The notes under the pieces are model-generated. The model did not search any database. It saw only the letters and a program-made list of their open reading frames with translations, and was not told the origin of the DNA. The translations under genes were made by a program, and so were the position numbers. Positions 44,281 through 58,100 of a stretch of 64,000 nt of DNA are shown one piece after another; the first letter of the stretch is position 1, and each line of letters begins with the position of its first letter. This stretch comes from Chaetoderma sp. LZ-2023a (lineage: Eukaryota; Mollusca; Caudofoveata; Chaetodermatida; Chaetodermatidae): NCBI GenBank assembly GCA_034401795.1, contig CM067369.1, positions 186,982,742 to 187,046,741 of the forward strand, given 5' to 3'.

Positions 44281-45880
44281 TGTTCACTGAAACAACCTTT
44301 AGCAGAATACTATACTCATTTCCTAAAACAAGCAAAATGGAAAACATCACGATCAGCCCAAATGGAATTAAGAAATTATTAAATGGTTTTGAAACATCAA
44401 AGGGCATAGGGCCCGACGAAATACATCCGCGATTACTCAAAGAACTGTCAACAGAATTGTCAGACATACTATCACATTTTCTCCAACAGTTTATAGACAA
44501 AGGAGTTATCCCAACTGAATGGAAATCGGCAAACATTTGTCCTTTATATAAAAAGCGACCAGTCCTTACCATGTAACTATAGACTGGTTTCCCTCACATG
44601 CAGTTGCTGTAAGATGCTGGAACACATCATCTGTTCCAATTTAATGAGCCATTTCGAACAAAATAACATCCTAACTCACAGACAACATGACTTCCGAAAA
44701 TTTCACAGTTGTGAAACTCAACTAATTAATGTCATCAATGAGTTGGCTTCATTCATTGATAAACGGAAACAAGTAGACGTTTTTATTCTCGACTTTGAAA
44801 AAGCTTTTGATACTGTTCCACATGAACTTTTGAAATCTAAATTGCACAAATATGGTGTGTCAATAAACATACTACATTGGAATGACTCATTCTTAACAGG
44901 TCGCAAACAGTGCGTAGTAGTCAATGACACCAAATCAAAGGTTGCTGACATTGTGTCTTGAGTACCTCAAGGAACTGTTCTAGGTCCATTACTGTTTTCA
45001 GTCCACATAAATGATATAGTCAAGGACATTTCCTCAAAGATCAGGCTATTCGCTGATGATTGCGTATGTTACCCGGAAATTGATGACCCTAACTACTGTG
45101 AGGCACTCCAACAAGATATAAACATGTTAGGTAACTGGGCTACCACTTGGGAAATGCGCTTCCAGCCAGTAAAATGCAACATGTTGAGCCTAATCAGAAA
45201 ACCCCTATCGAATTCGACTGCACACTAAAAGGAACCAGTCTAAGTTTTGTTTCATCAGTAAAGTACTTGGGTGTCAACATCACCAGTGAAATAAGCTGGA
45301 ATAAACACATCACTGAGATATGTAGCAAAGCATACAGAACATTACGACTATTGCGTAGAAATTTATCATTCTGTTCCCAAGAAATCAGATTTCAAGCATA
45401 TATGGGACTAATTAGACCAGTTCTGGAATATGCAAGTACAATTTGGGACCCTCCTCAGATAACTCTTCAGGACAAACTAGAAAATGTGCAAAAACGTGCA
45501 GCTAGATTTATCACCTCAAACAATTGCTATGAACCAGGCAGTATGACAAATATAATGGAAACCCTAAAACTCCCACCATTGTCAGACAGAAGGAAACAAA
45601 CCCGCCTTATTTTGTTCTACAAAGGTCTACAGCAACAAGCAAAGATATCATTAGACAGTCTACAGACTCCAATTCGGAAAACCAGAAACATGCACAACAT
45701 ACAATTCAACCAAATTTACACAAGAACTGACGTCTTTAAATTCAGCTTTATTCCCAGTACGATAAGGGATTGGAACAAACTGTCACACAATCTTCTAAGC
45801 AGTTCAGAAAACTCTGCAAATCCTATAATATAAATTTACCGAATTAATCAGAGGCAAAAACATGTCTAAACCAGCTACTT
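44281..45880 (+). pseudogene. 5'-truncated CR1-like LINE RT (type C)
   Basis: Starts inside the RT: GIKKLLNGFETSKGIGPDEI and PTEWKSANICPLYKK. After a frameshift comes VFILDFEKAFDTVPHELL. An in-frame TGA at 44959-44961 precedes VPQGTVLGPLLFSVHINDI and LFADDCVCYPE. The C-terminal part at 45147-45833 (228 aa) has VKYLGVNITSEISWNKHI and LIRPVLEYASTIWDPPQ, followed by a typical Arg-rich tail. The 5' end is truncated, as target-primed reverse transcription often produces. A related shorter copy lies at 49318-49800. Confidence 0.8.
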
Positions 45881-46560
45881 GACGAATGAGCATCAGAAAT
45901 AATGTCCTTTGGATGTTTCCTAATCAAGATCAAGATCAAGTGTGAATACGTAAGCTTACTTGAATCCAATATCGTTTGTATACAGCATTTGTCTGTAGTC
46001 GTGATATTCTGTTGCTGCATCAACGTTCTGATCTTTGTCATAATTGGGCTTATAACATGCTCTAGCTCTGGATAGTCCAGGAGGAAGTGCTGAAGATCTT
46101 CCATTTTTGCCAGACAGTGGACATTTAGTTATTGCATTTCTGTTTCTAGTTAAGCTACCAAATAGATAGTATCTCTGTATGAGTAGTTTGGCTTTGATGG
46201 TTGCTTTGTACACTGAAGTTTTATCTGTTCCACAGGTACTCCACATCATGTGTGCTGTACCAATTTTATAATTGTCTGTGTTTAGGTACTTCAGGGTAGT
46301 TTTCTCCATAGCCTCCACCTTAAGTTTATTCTCCCAGTAGGTGTTAATATGTGATGAGATTGTTTTCTTACATGCTAATTTGTCTGGTGGGTTTCACAAC
46401 ACTGTATATGCAGATGGTAATTTATTTTGCTGAAGGATTGTCCTAATGTCTACTGTCCAGCTGTTTGATGAGAGCAGCTTGGTAGAAAGTTGCCGTTGCA
46501 AAATATCTAGCCTCCTCCCCATAGCATTTGTACAAAGAAGACTTCTTCTTTTACATGAAG
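45845..46560 (-). pseudogene. LINE C-terminal zinc-finger fragment (type D)
   Basis: Minus-strand frames 46318-45956 and 46104-45844 overlap by a frameshift. Together they show a Cys-containing box (KCPLSGKNG, GEDLQHFLLDYPELEH), the worn form of the C..C...HFLL.C motif at the C-terminus of many LINE proteins. Upstream is NYKIGTAHMMWSTCGTDK. It converges head-on with the plus-strand type C fragment. Confidence 0.6.
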
Positions 46561-46791
46561 ACACCCGCAGCCACCACACAACCAGCCCCCACCAATCTTT
46601 CCACCCACCAGCACCCCACCCCACCACCCCCGAACTTCCCTTCGGAGTAGGACACTAACAAGGCACACGCGTCCAACACCACAAGTAGCAGCATACTAAA
46701 TGCTAGGAACAGCAGCTTTGTGCAGGAAAGCAGTAGAGCTAGTTGTTGTTGTATTCGGATATTCCTCCTCTTGATAGGAGCACCATACTCA

Positions 46792-46813
46792 AATAACAAT
46801 AATAATAATAATA

Positions 46814-46899
<86 letters not shown>
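46792..46899. repeat. (AAT)n-(ATT)n palindromic microsatellite
   Basis: About 58 bp of AAT units switch directly to about 49 bp of ATT units, forming one long inverted repeat able to extrude as a cruciform. Confidence 0.95.
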
Positions 46900-46900
<1 letters not shown>

Positions 46901-49080
46901 CCAATACCATAATTGCAAGGGGAATTTAAAACAGTAAACAGAAATGAAATTGGGTCAGATCTGGCGAAGACATCACAAAATTAAAACGGACTATTTTGAG
47001 CTCCAACTAAACAAAGACATCGTTAGAGCGTGTGCATGCTAGGGTGAAGGCCATGCACTATTTAGCTGGCTACCATACCTCGCACACAGCACACGCTCTG
47101 ATTGGCTGAGTCCTGCTGGCGCTGCCTCATCATTCAGTATAACCAGAGATCTGAAAGTCAGAAACGAGCAGAAGGGAGGTGTTTTCGGTCCAAGTGGGAG
47201 CAATCTAATATCTGCCTACTGCGTAGAGCTCGTGATCTGCAATCTACACCAACGCAGCTTATTTTAGTCAGGTTTCCTCTCAGGGCACCCACGCTCTCTA
47301 CTGCAATAAGTTTTTGGACGCTCCTGGTTGCTCCACAGGGGCAAAAATACAAATTAAAAGAAGGTTTCTCATTCCACCACCATTAACAGTGGTACCTTCA
47401 TTGCGGTGTAAGATTAAGTATGTAAAAAACAAGTGGTGTTTAGATGTCTCGCCAGACTTGCCATGCCATGCTAGAAACAGGGGTAGAGAACAATGGACGC
47501 ATCTAGCGTCACTAAATTAATGTTTTGACTGTAGTCCAGATAAGGGCATTGCCTTACGCACCGCAAGAGCTAAGCGGCGTGGATCAACTTGTGCCGAAAC
47601 AAAAACCCTGCATTATATACTTCTTGGTCTTCATAAAAAGAAGGCATTCGTCACTCACGTACCAAATACAGTATATCAGAATTACGGTAGATTAGACATT
47701 GCTTACTATGTGCGGAGACTTGGTAGTCAGTGGAAATGACTTTATCCTTCACAATTTCTGAGTATGGACAGCAACAGCTAGTATCCTGCGGTAAATCTCC
47801 AAGCAGCAGCTACACCACGTGTCCACTTTCACCCCAACTATGCGGTGCATCAACTACTTGTGAGGTTTATTGAGTACTGCACTGATGACTAATAGGTGTC
47901 CCACATAGGAATATGTATCTTAATAATGTTATACCGTTGTTCATAAACAAGTGCCAAAATTAGTGGTACTGTATGGTCGGGTGCGACCTGTTATGAATCT
48001 TTACCGTACATAATTATTTTACGTTGTGAACAGTGCCAGCAATTAAACAGCACCGTAAAGTCAGATGTGACCTCTACATTTTCATTATGTGTATAATTAT
48101 GATAAGGCCTACTGCCAATCAAGCTATTATTCTTGTTAATTAGTTATATAAAAACTACAAAAATTACTTGGACCGCAGTTCACTTAGGTTACACTATACA
48201 TCAGGAACAAATGCATTACCCTGTTTTTCCCTTACAGGAACAATTTTTCACAAAGGTCGCTGTTCATGATCTCAGTAGCGAATATGACATGCAGCCACTA
48301 AACCCGACTATGATAGTTCAATAGGATAGGTTTCAAGTAGCCAAGGGCGACTACTCATTAAACGGAAACTCATTATTATAAAACTCCTTCCCGTGCTCTA
48401 CGGCTCCGTTACATTAATGGTGCCGTTATTTTTTTATATTTGGCCATTTATATTAAGGCCTCCTAAATTTAGCAAATGAGTGGCTGCCTCTGATTACGCT
48501 TCTCTGGCCGTCTGGCCAAAATAATTGTTTGGATTCCCTCTGCCGCATTGGTTAGTGCTGAATTAAGGAACTGCTGGGGGTTCTTGATGGTCAGAATCAA
48601 GGTGTCGATGACCATGCATTCCCCTGTGTATCTTCGGATACTTATAAAGCAAGCCTTTATGCCAAAGTATGAACCACTGTGAAAATAAATAAATAAATAA
48701 ATAAATAAATACTATTATTGCCAGTCCAGCAGTGTGTTGTTTAGGTAACTTTCTTTAAACCTAACGCAGCTAAAATGGTAACTCCAGGGTTCGGATTGCA
48801 TATGATCCGCACCCGAAACATTAGGTGACGGATAAAGACACAGATCGCCATCTAACTCAAACGGTGACTGGGTGTGACGTTAGAGTCCTCCACGCCCATT
48901 GGGAAGGCCACCACCGATGGAAATACGTTTCTCTCTCCCCACTGTAAATAAGTTAAAAACTGATTTCTAAACAAATGCTTTTGTAATGCGACTTGTCCCT
49001 CTCGTGTTGTTTGTGGTTGCGCTGCGGCATGCAGAGGGATCACGCTGCGGTTCTGAAACTGTTCCGTTCACAACAACTAA
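46900..49080. other. Interval without recognised repeats or genes
   Basis: No family resemblance in any frame. It contains an inverted 10-mer GAGCGTGTGC/GCACACGCTC (47028 and 47086) beside an ATTGG box, and an (AATA)n tract at 48674-48712. Plus-strand frames of 94 and 68 codons at 47102-47520 look ordinary in composition but show no domain. It may be unique DNA or an unlisted element. Confidence 0.35.
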
Positions 49081-49084
49081 TTGA

Positions 49085-49332
49085 TGTCCATCACATAGAA
49101 ATTCTCTGATCAAATTTATGATAGTACCCTAAATGCAGTAATGTTCCAGTTTGATTAAAAGCTTTTGATGTGGTACAGAGTCAAACGCTTTGGAAAGGTA
49201 GAGGGCATCAATGGACATATTGCAATCTAAGTTCTCTGTCCATGTGTCAAGGATAGCAATAAGTTGTGTAATACATGAGCGACCCTTGACAAACCCATGC
49301 TGGTAGGATGATATTGGGGAGAAATTTATCAT
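49085..49332 (-). pseudogene. LINE RT fragment (fingers/palm)
   Basis: ISSYQHGFVKGRSCITQLIA and SKAFDSVPHQKLLIKLEHY match RT blocks just before and at palm motif A, with D changed or lost in 'ALYLSKAFD'. It is only 67 codons and abuts the plus-strand fragment at 49318. Confidence 0.7.
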
Positions 49333-49800
49333 TCTGTTCCCAAGAAATCAGACTTCAAGCATTCATGGGACTGATTAGACCAGTTCTGGATTATGCAAGT
49401 ACTGGTTAGGACCCTCCTCAGATAACTCTTCAGGACAAACTAGAAAGTGTACAAAAACGTGCAGCTAGATTTATCACCTCAATTGATTGCTACGAACCAG
49501 GCAGTATGACAAATATAATGGAAGTCCGACCGAAGGGAAAAGACGCCTTATTTTGTTAGACAGTCTACAGACTCCAATTCAGAAAACCAAAAATATGCAC
49601 AACAGCCAATTCAACCAAATTTACGCCAGAACTGAAGCCTTTAGATTCAGCTTTATTCCCAGTATGATAAGGTATTGGAACAAACTATCACAGGATCTTC
49701 TAAACAGTTCAGTAAACTCTGCAAATCCTACAAATAAATTTACCGAATTAATCAAAGGCAAAAAATATGTCTAAACCAACTACCTGATGAATGTGCGGTG
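49318..49800 (+). pseudogene. LINE type C 3' fragment, second copy
   Basis: Nucleotide-level copy of 45358-45880 ('AGATTTATCACCTCAA', 'GACAGTCTACAGACTCCAAT') with an internal deletion near 49550. It retains the 3' end with 'AATGTCCTTTGGATGTTTC'. Confidence 0.75.
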
Positions 49801-49899
49801 AAAATAATGTCCTTTGGATGTTTCGCCATAACTTATCAAGATCAAGATACTCACATAGTCTCTTCTGACTGTAGGTCTCAGCATGAGACATCTTCTGTC

Positions 49900-51490
49900 A
49901 GCTCCAGGTTTTCACTTTGACTATGTACAATTGGATGTGCATAGTTAGATTTCTGAGATTGAGATATCCAGAACCTATCAAGCCAACTTTCGAAATTTTT
50001 GTCAGTGGGAACACATACGACCGAGTCTGCTAGCTAGTTCCATATGTCAACTGTTCTTATGGCGAATGAATATTTTCAGATATCCAACCTTGGTCTTGTT
50101 TTGTACAGCTTGCATTTATGACCACGTGTTATTGACTCCTCTCTCAGCGGCATCAAATTGGAGAGATCCTTTTTGTATTTTCCTGTCACGATTTTGTATA
50201 GCTCAATCATGTCTCCTCTTGAACGCCGATATGCTAGTGATGACAATTCTAGTCTGCAGAGCCGATCTTCATAGATGAGTGTAGATGCACCAGATCTGAT
50301 TAGCGTATTCAAGATGGGGTCTTACCAGAGCCGTGTATAGTAATTTAAATGTTTTACAGTCCAGGAATTCCATGGTCCGCCTTAAAAGTCCCATCGTTGA
50401 ATTGGCTTTGTTTACTTTCTCTGAAATGTGTTCATGGAATTTCAGCTGGCTGTCAATTGATACCACATTCTATAGGAGGCATTCCTTCACTTAGTCTGTA
50501 TTGTATCTTGTTGATATCTGATGTTCCGATTCTCATAATCTTACACTTATCTGGATGGAAGCTTAATTTTCAATCTTGAGACCACTGGTGCATGCTGTAC
50601 AAATTATTCTGACGGATTTCGCAATGAGTTTCTTCAAATATAGGTCTGAATACCTTAGTATCATCAGCAAAAAGGTATAAATCTTATCATTCATTTATTA
50701 CTTCAGACTGACCGTTTATGTAAATTACACATAGTAAGGGCCCCAGTACTGATCATTGGGACACACTGCTGCTGACATTAACCCACTCTGATTTTTCTCC
50801 ATTGAATACTACTCGTTGTACCCTTCCTGTGAGAAATGCAGCAATCCAGTCCTTAATGTTTCCAGTGATACCATACTTCTCTAACTTATGTATTAGATGC
50901 TTATCCCGTACCTTATCGAATGCCTTCATGAAGTTGCAATATGCTACCTCAACACAGCCGCACGGATCTCGTATTCTGGTCCATTTATCATTGACTTGTA
51001 TTAGCTGTATTAGAGTTCACCTGCTACTGATAAATCCAAACTGTTTGTTGCTAAAAAGAGGCTGTGTGATTCTATGTGATTGATTATTATGTCCCGTATG
51101 CATGATTCTAGTACTTTACATCATATGCTAGCTAAACTCACTGGTCTGTAATTTCCTCGCTCTCTATGATCTCCTTTATTATAAATAGCTGTAACATTAA
51201 CTGACTTCCAATCATCTGGTAGCTGATTAGTCTCGATTGATCTATTGTAAATTATCTCTAGTGGTTCCTCAATGATGTCGCTAAATTCTTTTAGTATACA
51301 GGGATGGATCATATCTGGACCGGGTGATTTTGATACTTTGAGCTTATCCAACTTTGCTGTGATTGTATCTCAGCTAATACTAACATTATTCTATTGGGGT
51401 ATGGCTAGCTTATCTAGTTCAGGCATTGTGCTATTGTTCTCTGTGGTGTACACTGATGCAAAAAATTATGCTAGTATGATGGCTTTTTCC
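49900..51490 (-). pseudogene. LINE type B RT, decayed
   Basis: Minus strand, 5' to 3': KVSKSPGPDMIHPCILKEF and DDWKSVNVTAIYNKGDHRER with NYRPVSLASI (51351-51121). A scrambled palm region follows at 51120-50600. Then come SIDSQLKFHEHISEKVNKAN and LVRPHLEYANQIW (50466-50269) and SLAYRRSRGDMIELYKIVTG (50312-50076). Motif order is canonical for CR1-like LINEs. Many stops are present. Confidence 0.75.
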
Positions 51491-51499
51491 CTATCAAGG

Positions 51500-51850
51500 C
51501 GTTCAAAATACTAAGGGAATCAACCCAAAACCAGCACGGGGGTTTGTTCACAAATGTTGATGTTTTAACACAAAGTATAAAACTCCAGGAATTGAAAGTA
51601 CGAGTCAATGACTTGAATGAAAACCAACCTGTAATAATGGCAATTTATGAAGTAAAACGTAAGAACTTTATCAGGGAAATACACACTGTTTAGTTCAATA
51701 TTGAACGTTATAAAATCCAGGCACAGAATATAAGTAAATGAGCTAGCGGTAGAGGAATGATCATCTACACCAGAAACTCAGTGAAATACTCTTTTTGTAA
51801 CATAGATCAGGCTGAATTTGACGAGAGCATACATTTTTAAAGGCACTGTG
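51500..51850 (+). pseudogene. LINE endonuclease N-terminal fragment
   Basis: The plus-strand reading shows LKVRVNDLNENQPVIMAIYE, then after a stop SGRGMIIYTRNSVKYS. These match the 'aDIi.i.EtK.....GRGv.iY.....' pattern of LINE endonucleases. No catalytic residues beyond the Glu region are kept. Confidence 0.5.
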
Positions 51851-52113
51851 ACACACCAAGTAGTCTTAAATGAAAAATAATAGCACACTTACAATATTCC
51901 AGGCGTATTTAGCGCATTTTTATGCAATCTAATGGAATATGAAATGATTTTCCACATTGAGCCCCCTATCATTGAAATTGAATTGTGCATAAAAACTATA
52001 TGCGACGTGGATTTACATCATATGCGTTGTTTAAAATGTATAGGTTGTGCCTGGTGAAATGGTGGAACAGCCATTCAATAAGAAGGAGGGATTCCCCAGT
52101 AGCAAAGTCAATC
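51850..52113. other. Spacer between LINE fragment and satellite
   Basis: AT-rich, no feature seen. The satellite signature starts at 'GTGGGTGGGTAGTTCGGTTT' (about 52114). Confidence 0.4.
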
Positions 52114-55100
52114 GTGGGTGGGTAGTTCGGTTTGTCAGCCTGTCTGTCACTCATGCAGTCATCTGACATGTCACTCATGCAGTCATCGGATATGTCACTC
52201 ATGCATTCCATCACTCTGTCACTCGTGCAGTCATCCGATCTGTCACTCATGCAGTCATATGATCTGTCACTCATGCAGTCCATCAGTCTTTCACACATGA
52301 AATCATCCTATCTGTCACTCATACAGTCTGTCCCGCATGCAGTCGTCTTATCTGTCACCCATACAGTCATCCGATACGTTACTCATGCAATCCATCTGAT
52401 CTGTCACTCATGTAGTCACCCGATCTGTCACTTATGCAGTCCATCTGATCTGTCACTTATGCAGTCAGCCGATCTGTCACTCATGCATTCCATCACTCTG
52501 TCACTCGTGCAGTCATCCGATCTGTCACTCATGCAGTCATATGATCTGTCACTCATGCAGTCCATCAGTCTTTCACACATGAAATCATCCTATCTGTCAC
52601 TCATACAGTCTGTCCCGCATGCAGTCATCTTATCTGTCACCCATACAGTCATCCGATACGTTACTCGTGCAGTCCATCTGATCTGTCACTCATGTAGTCA
52701 CCCGATCTGTCACTTATGCAGTCCATCTGATCTGTCACTTATGCAGTCAGCCGATCTGTCACTCATGCATTCCATCAATCTGTCACTCGTGCAGTCATCC
52801 GATCTGTCACTCATGCAGTCATATGATCTGTCACTCATGCAGTCCATCAGTCTTTCACACATGAAATCATCCTATCTGTCACTCATACAGTCTGTCCCGC
52901 ATGCAGTCATCTTATCTGTCACCCATACAGTCATCCGATACGTTACTCATGCAGTCCATCTGATCTGTCACTCATGTAGTCACCTGATCTGTCACTTATG
53001 CAGTCCATCTGATCTGTCACTTATGCAGTCAGCCGATCTGTCACTCATGCAGTTGGTCAGGCGGGTAGTCGGTATGTTTGTGGTTTAGTCAGTCAAGCCA
53101 TGGGTTGATCAGCCGGTCAGTCAGCCCATCACTCATGTGGCAATCCGATCTCTCACTCATGCAGTCCATCAGTCATGCAGTCGTCCGATCTGTCACTCAT
53201 GCGGTCATCGGTTGCTCAGTGGGTTGGTCAGTTCATGGGTGGGTGATTTGGTCTCTCGGGATGTCCGTCACTCATGCAACCATTCTAGCTGTCACTTATG
53301 CAGTCATCCGATATGTTACTTATGCAGTCTGTCAGTCTGCCACTCGTGCACTCATTCGATCTGTCACAGATGCAGCCAACCAATCTGTCAGTCATGCAGT
53401 CATTCTGGCAGTCAGATGGTCAGTTTGTCGCAAAATCGGTCGGTCAGTTAATATGTGGTTGATTTGGTCTGTCAGTCACTCACATCTTTCACACATGTAG
53501 TCCGTCAGTTCTGTCACTCATGTGGTTAGTCAGTCGGATGCTCGGTGGGTTGGTCAGTCCATGGGTGGGTGGTTTGGTTTGTAAGCATGTCTGTCAGTCT
53601 GTCGCTCATGCAGGCCTCTGATCAGTCACTCATGCAGTCGGTCACTCATACAGTCATCCAATTTGTCACTCATGCAGTCGGTCACTCATACAATTGGGCA
53701 GTGGGTCAGTCAGTCGCTTGTGTGGTTGGTTAGTCTTTCATACATGCATTCATCCGCTCGGCGACTCATGCAGTCATCTGATCTGTCATTCATACAGCCA
53801 TCCGATCTGTTACTCATGTCCTCCTTGATGTTGTCACTCATCCAGTCATCCTATCTGTCACTAGTGCATGTCATCCGATATGTCACACATGCAGCCCTCA
53901 GATCTGTCACCCATGCAGTCCATCAGTCTCTCACCCATGCAGTCATCCAATCTCTCACTCATGCAGTCATCCGCTCTGTCACACATTCAGTTGGTCGGGC
54001 AGGTGGCTGGTCAGTTGGTTGCTCAGTCGGTTGGTCAGTGGCTTGGTTAGTCGGTGGGTGGGTGGTTTGGGCTGGTTGGTTAGCCCGTCAGTCCATCACT
54101 CATGCAGTTATCCGATCTGTCACTCATATAGTCTGTCAGTCATGCAGTCATCCGATCTGTCACTCATGCGGTCAGTCAGTCGGTTGGTCAATCTGGGGGT
54201 GGGTGGTTTGGTTTGTCAGCATCCCATGCCATCCTGCGATCTGTTACTCATACATTATGTTAGCCCGTCACATGCAGTCATCCAATTTGTCACTCTTGCA
54301 GTCATCCGACCTGTCACTCATCCGATCTGTCACTCATGCAGTATGTCAGTCTGTCACTCATGCAGTCCTCTGATCAGTCACGCATGCAGTCGATCACTCA
54401 TGCAGTCATACATTTTCTCACTCGTGCAGTCCGTCACTCATACAGTTGGGCAGTGGGTCGGTCGGTTGCTCGTGTGGTTGGTTGGTCGGTCAGTCTTTCA
54501 TGCATGCATTCATCCGATCTGTCATTCATACAGTCATCCGATCTGCCACACATGTCCTCCTTCAAGTTGTCATTCATGCAGTCATCATATCTGTCACTCA
54601 TGCACCCATCCCATATGTCACACATGCAGCCCTCACATCTGTCACTCATGTAGTCCGTCAGTCTCTCACCCATGCAGCCATCCGATCTGTCACTCATGCA
54701 GTCATCCGATCTGTCACACATGCAGTCGGTCAGGCAGGCGAGTGGTCAGTTGGCTGCTCAGTTGGTCGGTCAGTGGTTTGGTTAGTCGGTGGGTGGGTGG
54801 TTTGGGCTGTTTAGTCGGTCTGTCAGTCCATCACTCATGCAGTCACCCGATCTGTCACTCATACAGTCTGTCAGTCCATCAGTCATGCAGTCATATTATC
54901 TGTCACTCATGCGGCCAGTCAGTCGGTTGGTAAGTGGGTTGGTCAATCTGTGGGTGGGTGGTTTTGTTTGTCAGCATCTCATGCAGTCCTCCAAACTGTC
55001 ACTCATGCATTACGTTAGTCCGCCACTCATGCAGTCATCCAATTTGTCACACTTGTAGTCGTCCGACCTGTCACTCATGCAGTTCGCCAGTCTGTCACTC

Positions 55101-58100
55101 ATGCAGTCATTCTATCTGTCACTCATGCAGTCATCTGATATGTCACACATACATTCCATCAGTCTATCACTGATGCGGTCCGTCAGTCTGTCATTCATGC
55201 AGTCATCCAATCTGTCACTCATGCAGCCCGTCAGTCTGTCACTCATACAGTCATCTGATCCCTCACTCATTCAGTCATCCGATCTGGAACTCATGCTGTC
55301 TGTCAGTCTATCAGTCATGGCGTCCGTTAGTCTGTCACTCAAGCAGTCATCCGATATGTCACTCATACATTCATCCGATCTGTCACTCATGCAGTCGGTC
55401 ACACATACAGTTGGTCGGTGGCTGGTTGGTCGCTCAGTCAGTCAGTCAGTGGGTTTGTCACTTGGTCGCTTGGTCTGTCAGCCTATCCGTCAGTCCGTCA
55501 CTCATGCAGTCCTCCGATCTGTCACTCAAGTAGTTCGCCACTCATGCAGTCATCCAATTTGTCAGTCATGTAGTTGGTCACTCATATAGTCGGTACGTCG
55601 GTCGCTCATATGGTCAGTCAGCCCATCACGTATGCAGTCAGACGATCTGTCACTCATGTGTTCGGTCGGTCCGTCACTCATGCAGTCGGTTGGTCAGTCA
55701 GCCGAAGGATAGTTTGGTGTGTCAGCCTGTCCATCAATCCACCATTTATGTAGCCCTCCGATCTGCCACGCATATGGTCGGTCTTCCACCAGTCTGTCAC
55801 TCATGCAGTCTGTCATTCTATCACTCATGCAGTCCTCCGATCTGTCACTCATGCAGTCCATCACCCATACAGTCATTCGATCTGGCACTCATGCATTCTA
55901 GACTGCCAATCTCTATTCCTCATGCAGTCATCCGATCTGGCACACATGCAGTTGGGTGGGCGGCCGGGCGGTCAGTTCATTGCTCAGTTTGTCGGTCAGT
56001 GGGTTGGTCAGTCAGTGGGTGAGTGGTTTGGTCTGTCAGCCCATCACGCATGCAGTTATCTGTTCTGTCACTCATGCAGCTCCTCAGTCCATCAGTCATG
56101 CAGTCATCCGATCTGTTACTCATGTCCTCCTTGAGGTTGTCACTCATGCAGTCATCCTATCTGTCACTAGTGCATGTCATCCGATATGTCACACATGCAG
56201 CCCTCAGATCTGTCACCCATGCAGTCCATCAGTCTCTCACCCATGCAGTCATCTGATCTGTCACTCATGCAGTCATCCGCTCTGTCACACATTCAGTTGG
56301 TCGGGCAGGCGGGTGGTCAGTTGGTTGCTCAGTCGGTTGGTCAGTGGCTTGGTTAGTCGGTGGGTGGGTGGTTTGGGCTGGTTGGTTAGCCCGTCAGTCC
56401 ATCACTCATGCAATCATCCGATTTGTCACTCATACAGTCCATCAGTCATGCATTCATCCGATCTGTCACTCATGCGGTCAGTCAGTCGGTTGGTCAATCT
56501 GTGGGTGGGTGGTTTGGTTTGTCAGCATCCCATGCAGTCATGCGATCTGTTACTCATACATTATGTTAGCCCGTCACTTATGCAGTCATCCAATTTGTCA
56601 CACTTGCAGTCATCCGACCTGTCACTCATGCGGTCATCCGAGCTGTCACTCATGCAGTCTGTCAGTCTGTCACTAATGCAGTCCTCTGATCAGTCACGCA
56701 TGCAGTCGATCACTCATGCAGTCATACAATTTGTCACTCGTGCAGTCCGTCACTCATACAGTTGGGCAGTGGGTCGGTCGGTCGCTCGTGTGGTTGGTTG
56801 GTTGGTCAGTCTTTCATGCATGCATTCATCCAATCTGTCATTCATACAGTCATCCGATCTGCCACTCATGTCCTCCTTCAGGTTGTCATTCATGCAGTCA
56901 TCATATCTGTCACTCATGCACCCATCCCATGTCACACATGCAGCCCTCACATCTGTCACTCATGTAGTCCGTCAGTCTATCACCCATGCAGTCATCCGAT
57001 CTGTTACTCATGCAGTCATCCGATCTGTCACACATGAAGTCGGTCAGGCAGGCTAGTGGTCAGTTGGCTGCTCAGTTGGTCGGTCAGTGGTTTGGTTAGT
57101 CGGTGGGTGGGTGGTTTGGGCTGTTTGGTCGGTCTGTCACTCCATCACTCATGCAGTCACCCGATCTGTCACTCATACAGTCTGTCAGTCCATTAGTCAT
57201 GCAGTCATCTTATCTGTCACGCATGTGGTCAGTCAGTCGGTTGGTCAATCTGTGAGTGGGTGGTTTTGTTTGTCAGCATCTCATGCAGTCCTCCAATCTG
57301 TCACTCATGCATTACGTTAGTCCGCCACTCATGCAGTCATCCAATTTGTCACACTTGTAGTCGTCCGACCTGTCACTCATGCAGTTCGTCAGTCTGTCAC
57401 CCATGCAGTCATTCTATCTGTCACTCATGCAGTCATCTGATATGTCGCACATACATTCCATCAGTCTATCACTGATGCGGTCCGTCAGTCTGTCATTCAT
57501 GCAGTCATCCAATCTGTCATTCATGCAGCCCGTCAGTCTGTCACTCATACAGTCATCTGATCCCTCACTCATTCAGTCATCCGATCTGGCACTCATGCTG
57601 TCTGTCAGTCTATTACTCATGGCGTCCGTTAGTCTGTCACTCATGCAGTCATCCGATCTGTCACTCATACATTCATCCGATCTGTCACTCATGCAGTCGG
57701 TCACACATACAGTTGGTCGGTGGCTGGTTGGTCAGTCAGTCAGTCAGCGGGTTTGTCACTTGGTCGCTTGGTGGGTTGGTCTGTCAGCCTATCCGTCAGT
57801 CCGTCACGCATGCAGTCCTCCGATCTGTCACTCATGTAGTTCGCCACTCATGCAGTCATCCAATTTGTCAGTCATGTAGTTGGTCACTCATATAGTCGGT
57901 ACGTCGGTCGCTCATATGGTCAATCAGTCCGCCACGTATGCAGTCAGACGATCTGTCACTCATGTGTTCGGTCGGTCCGTCACTCATGCAGTCGGTTGGT
58001 CAGTCAGCCAAAGGATAGTTTGGTCTGTCAGCCTGTCCATCAATCCATCATGTATGTAGCCCTCCGATCTGCCACGCATATGGTCGGTCTTTCCACCAGT

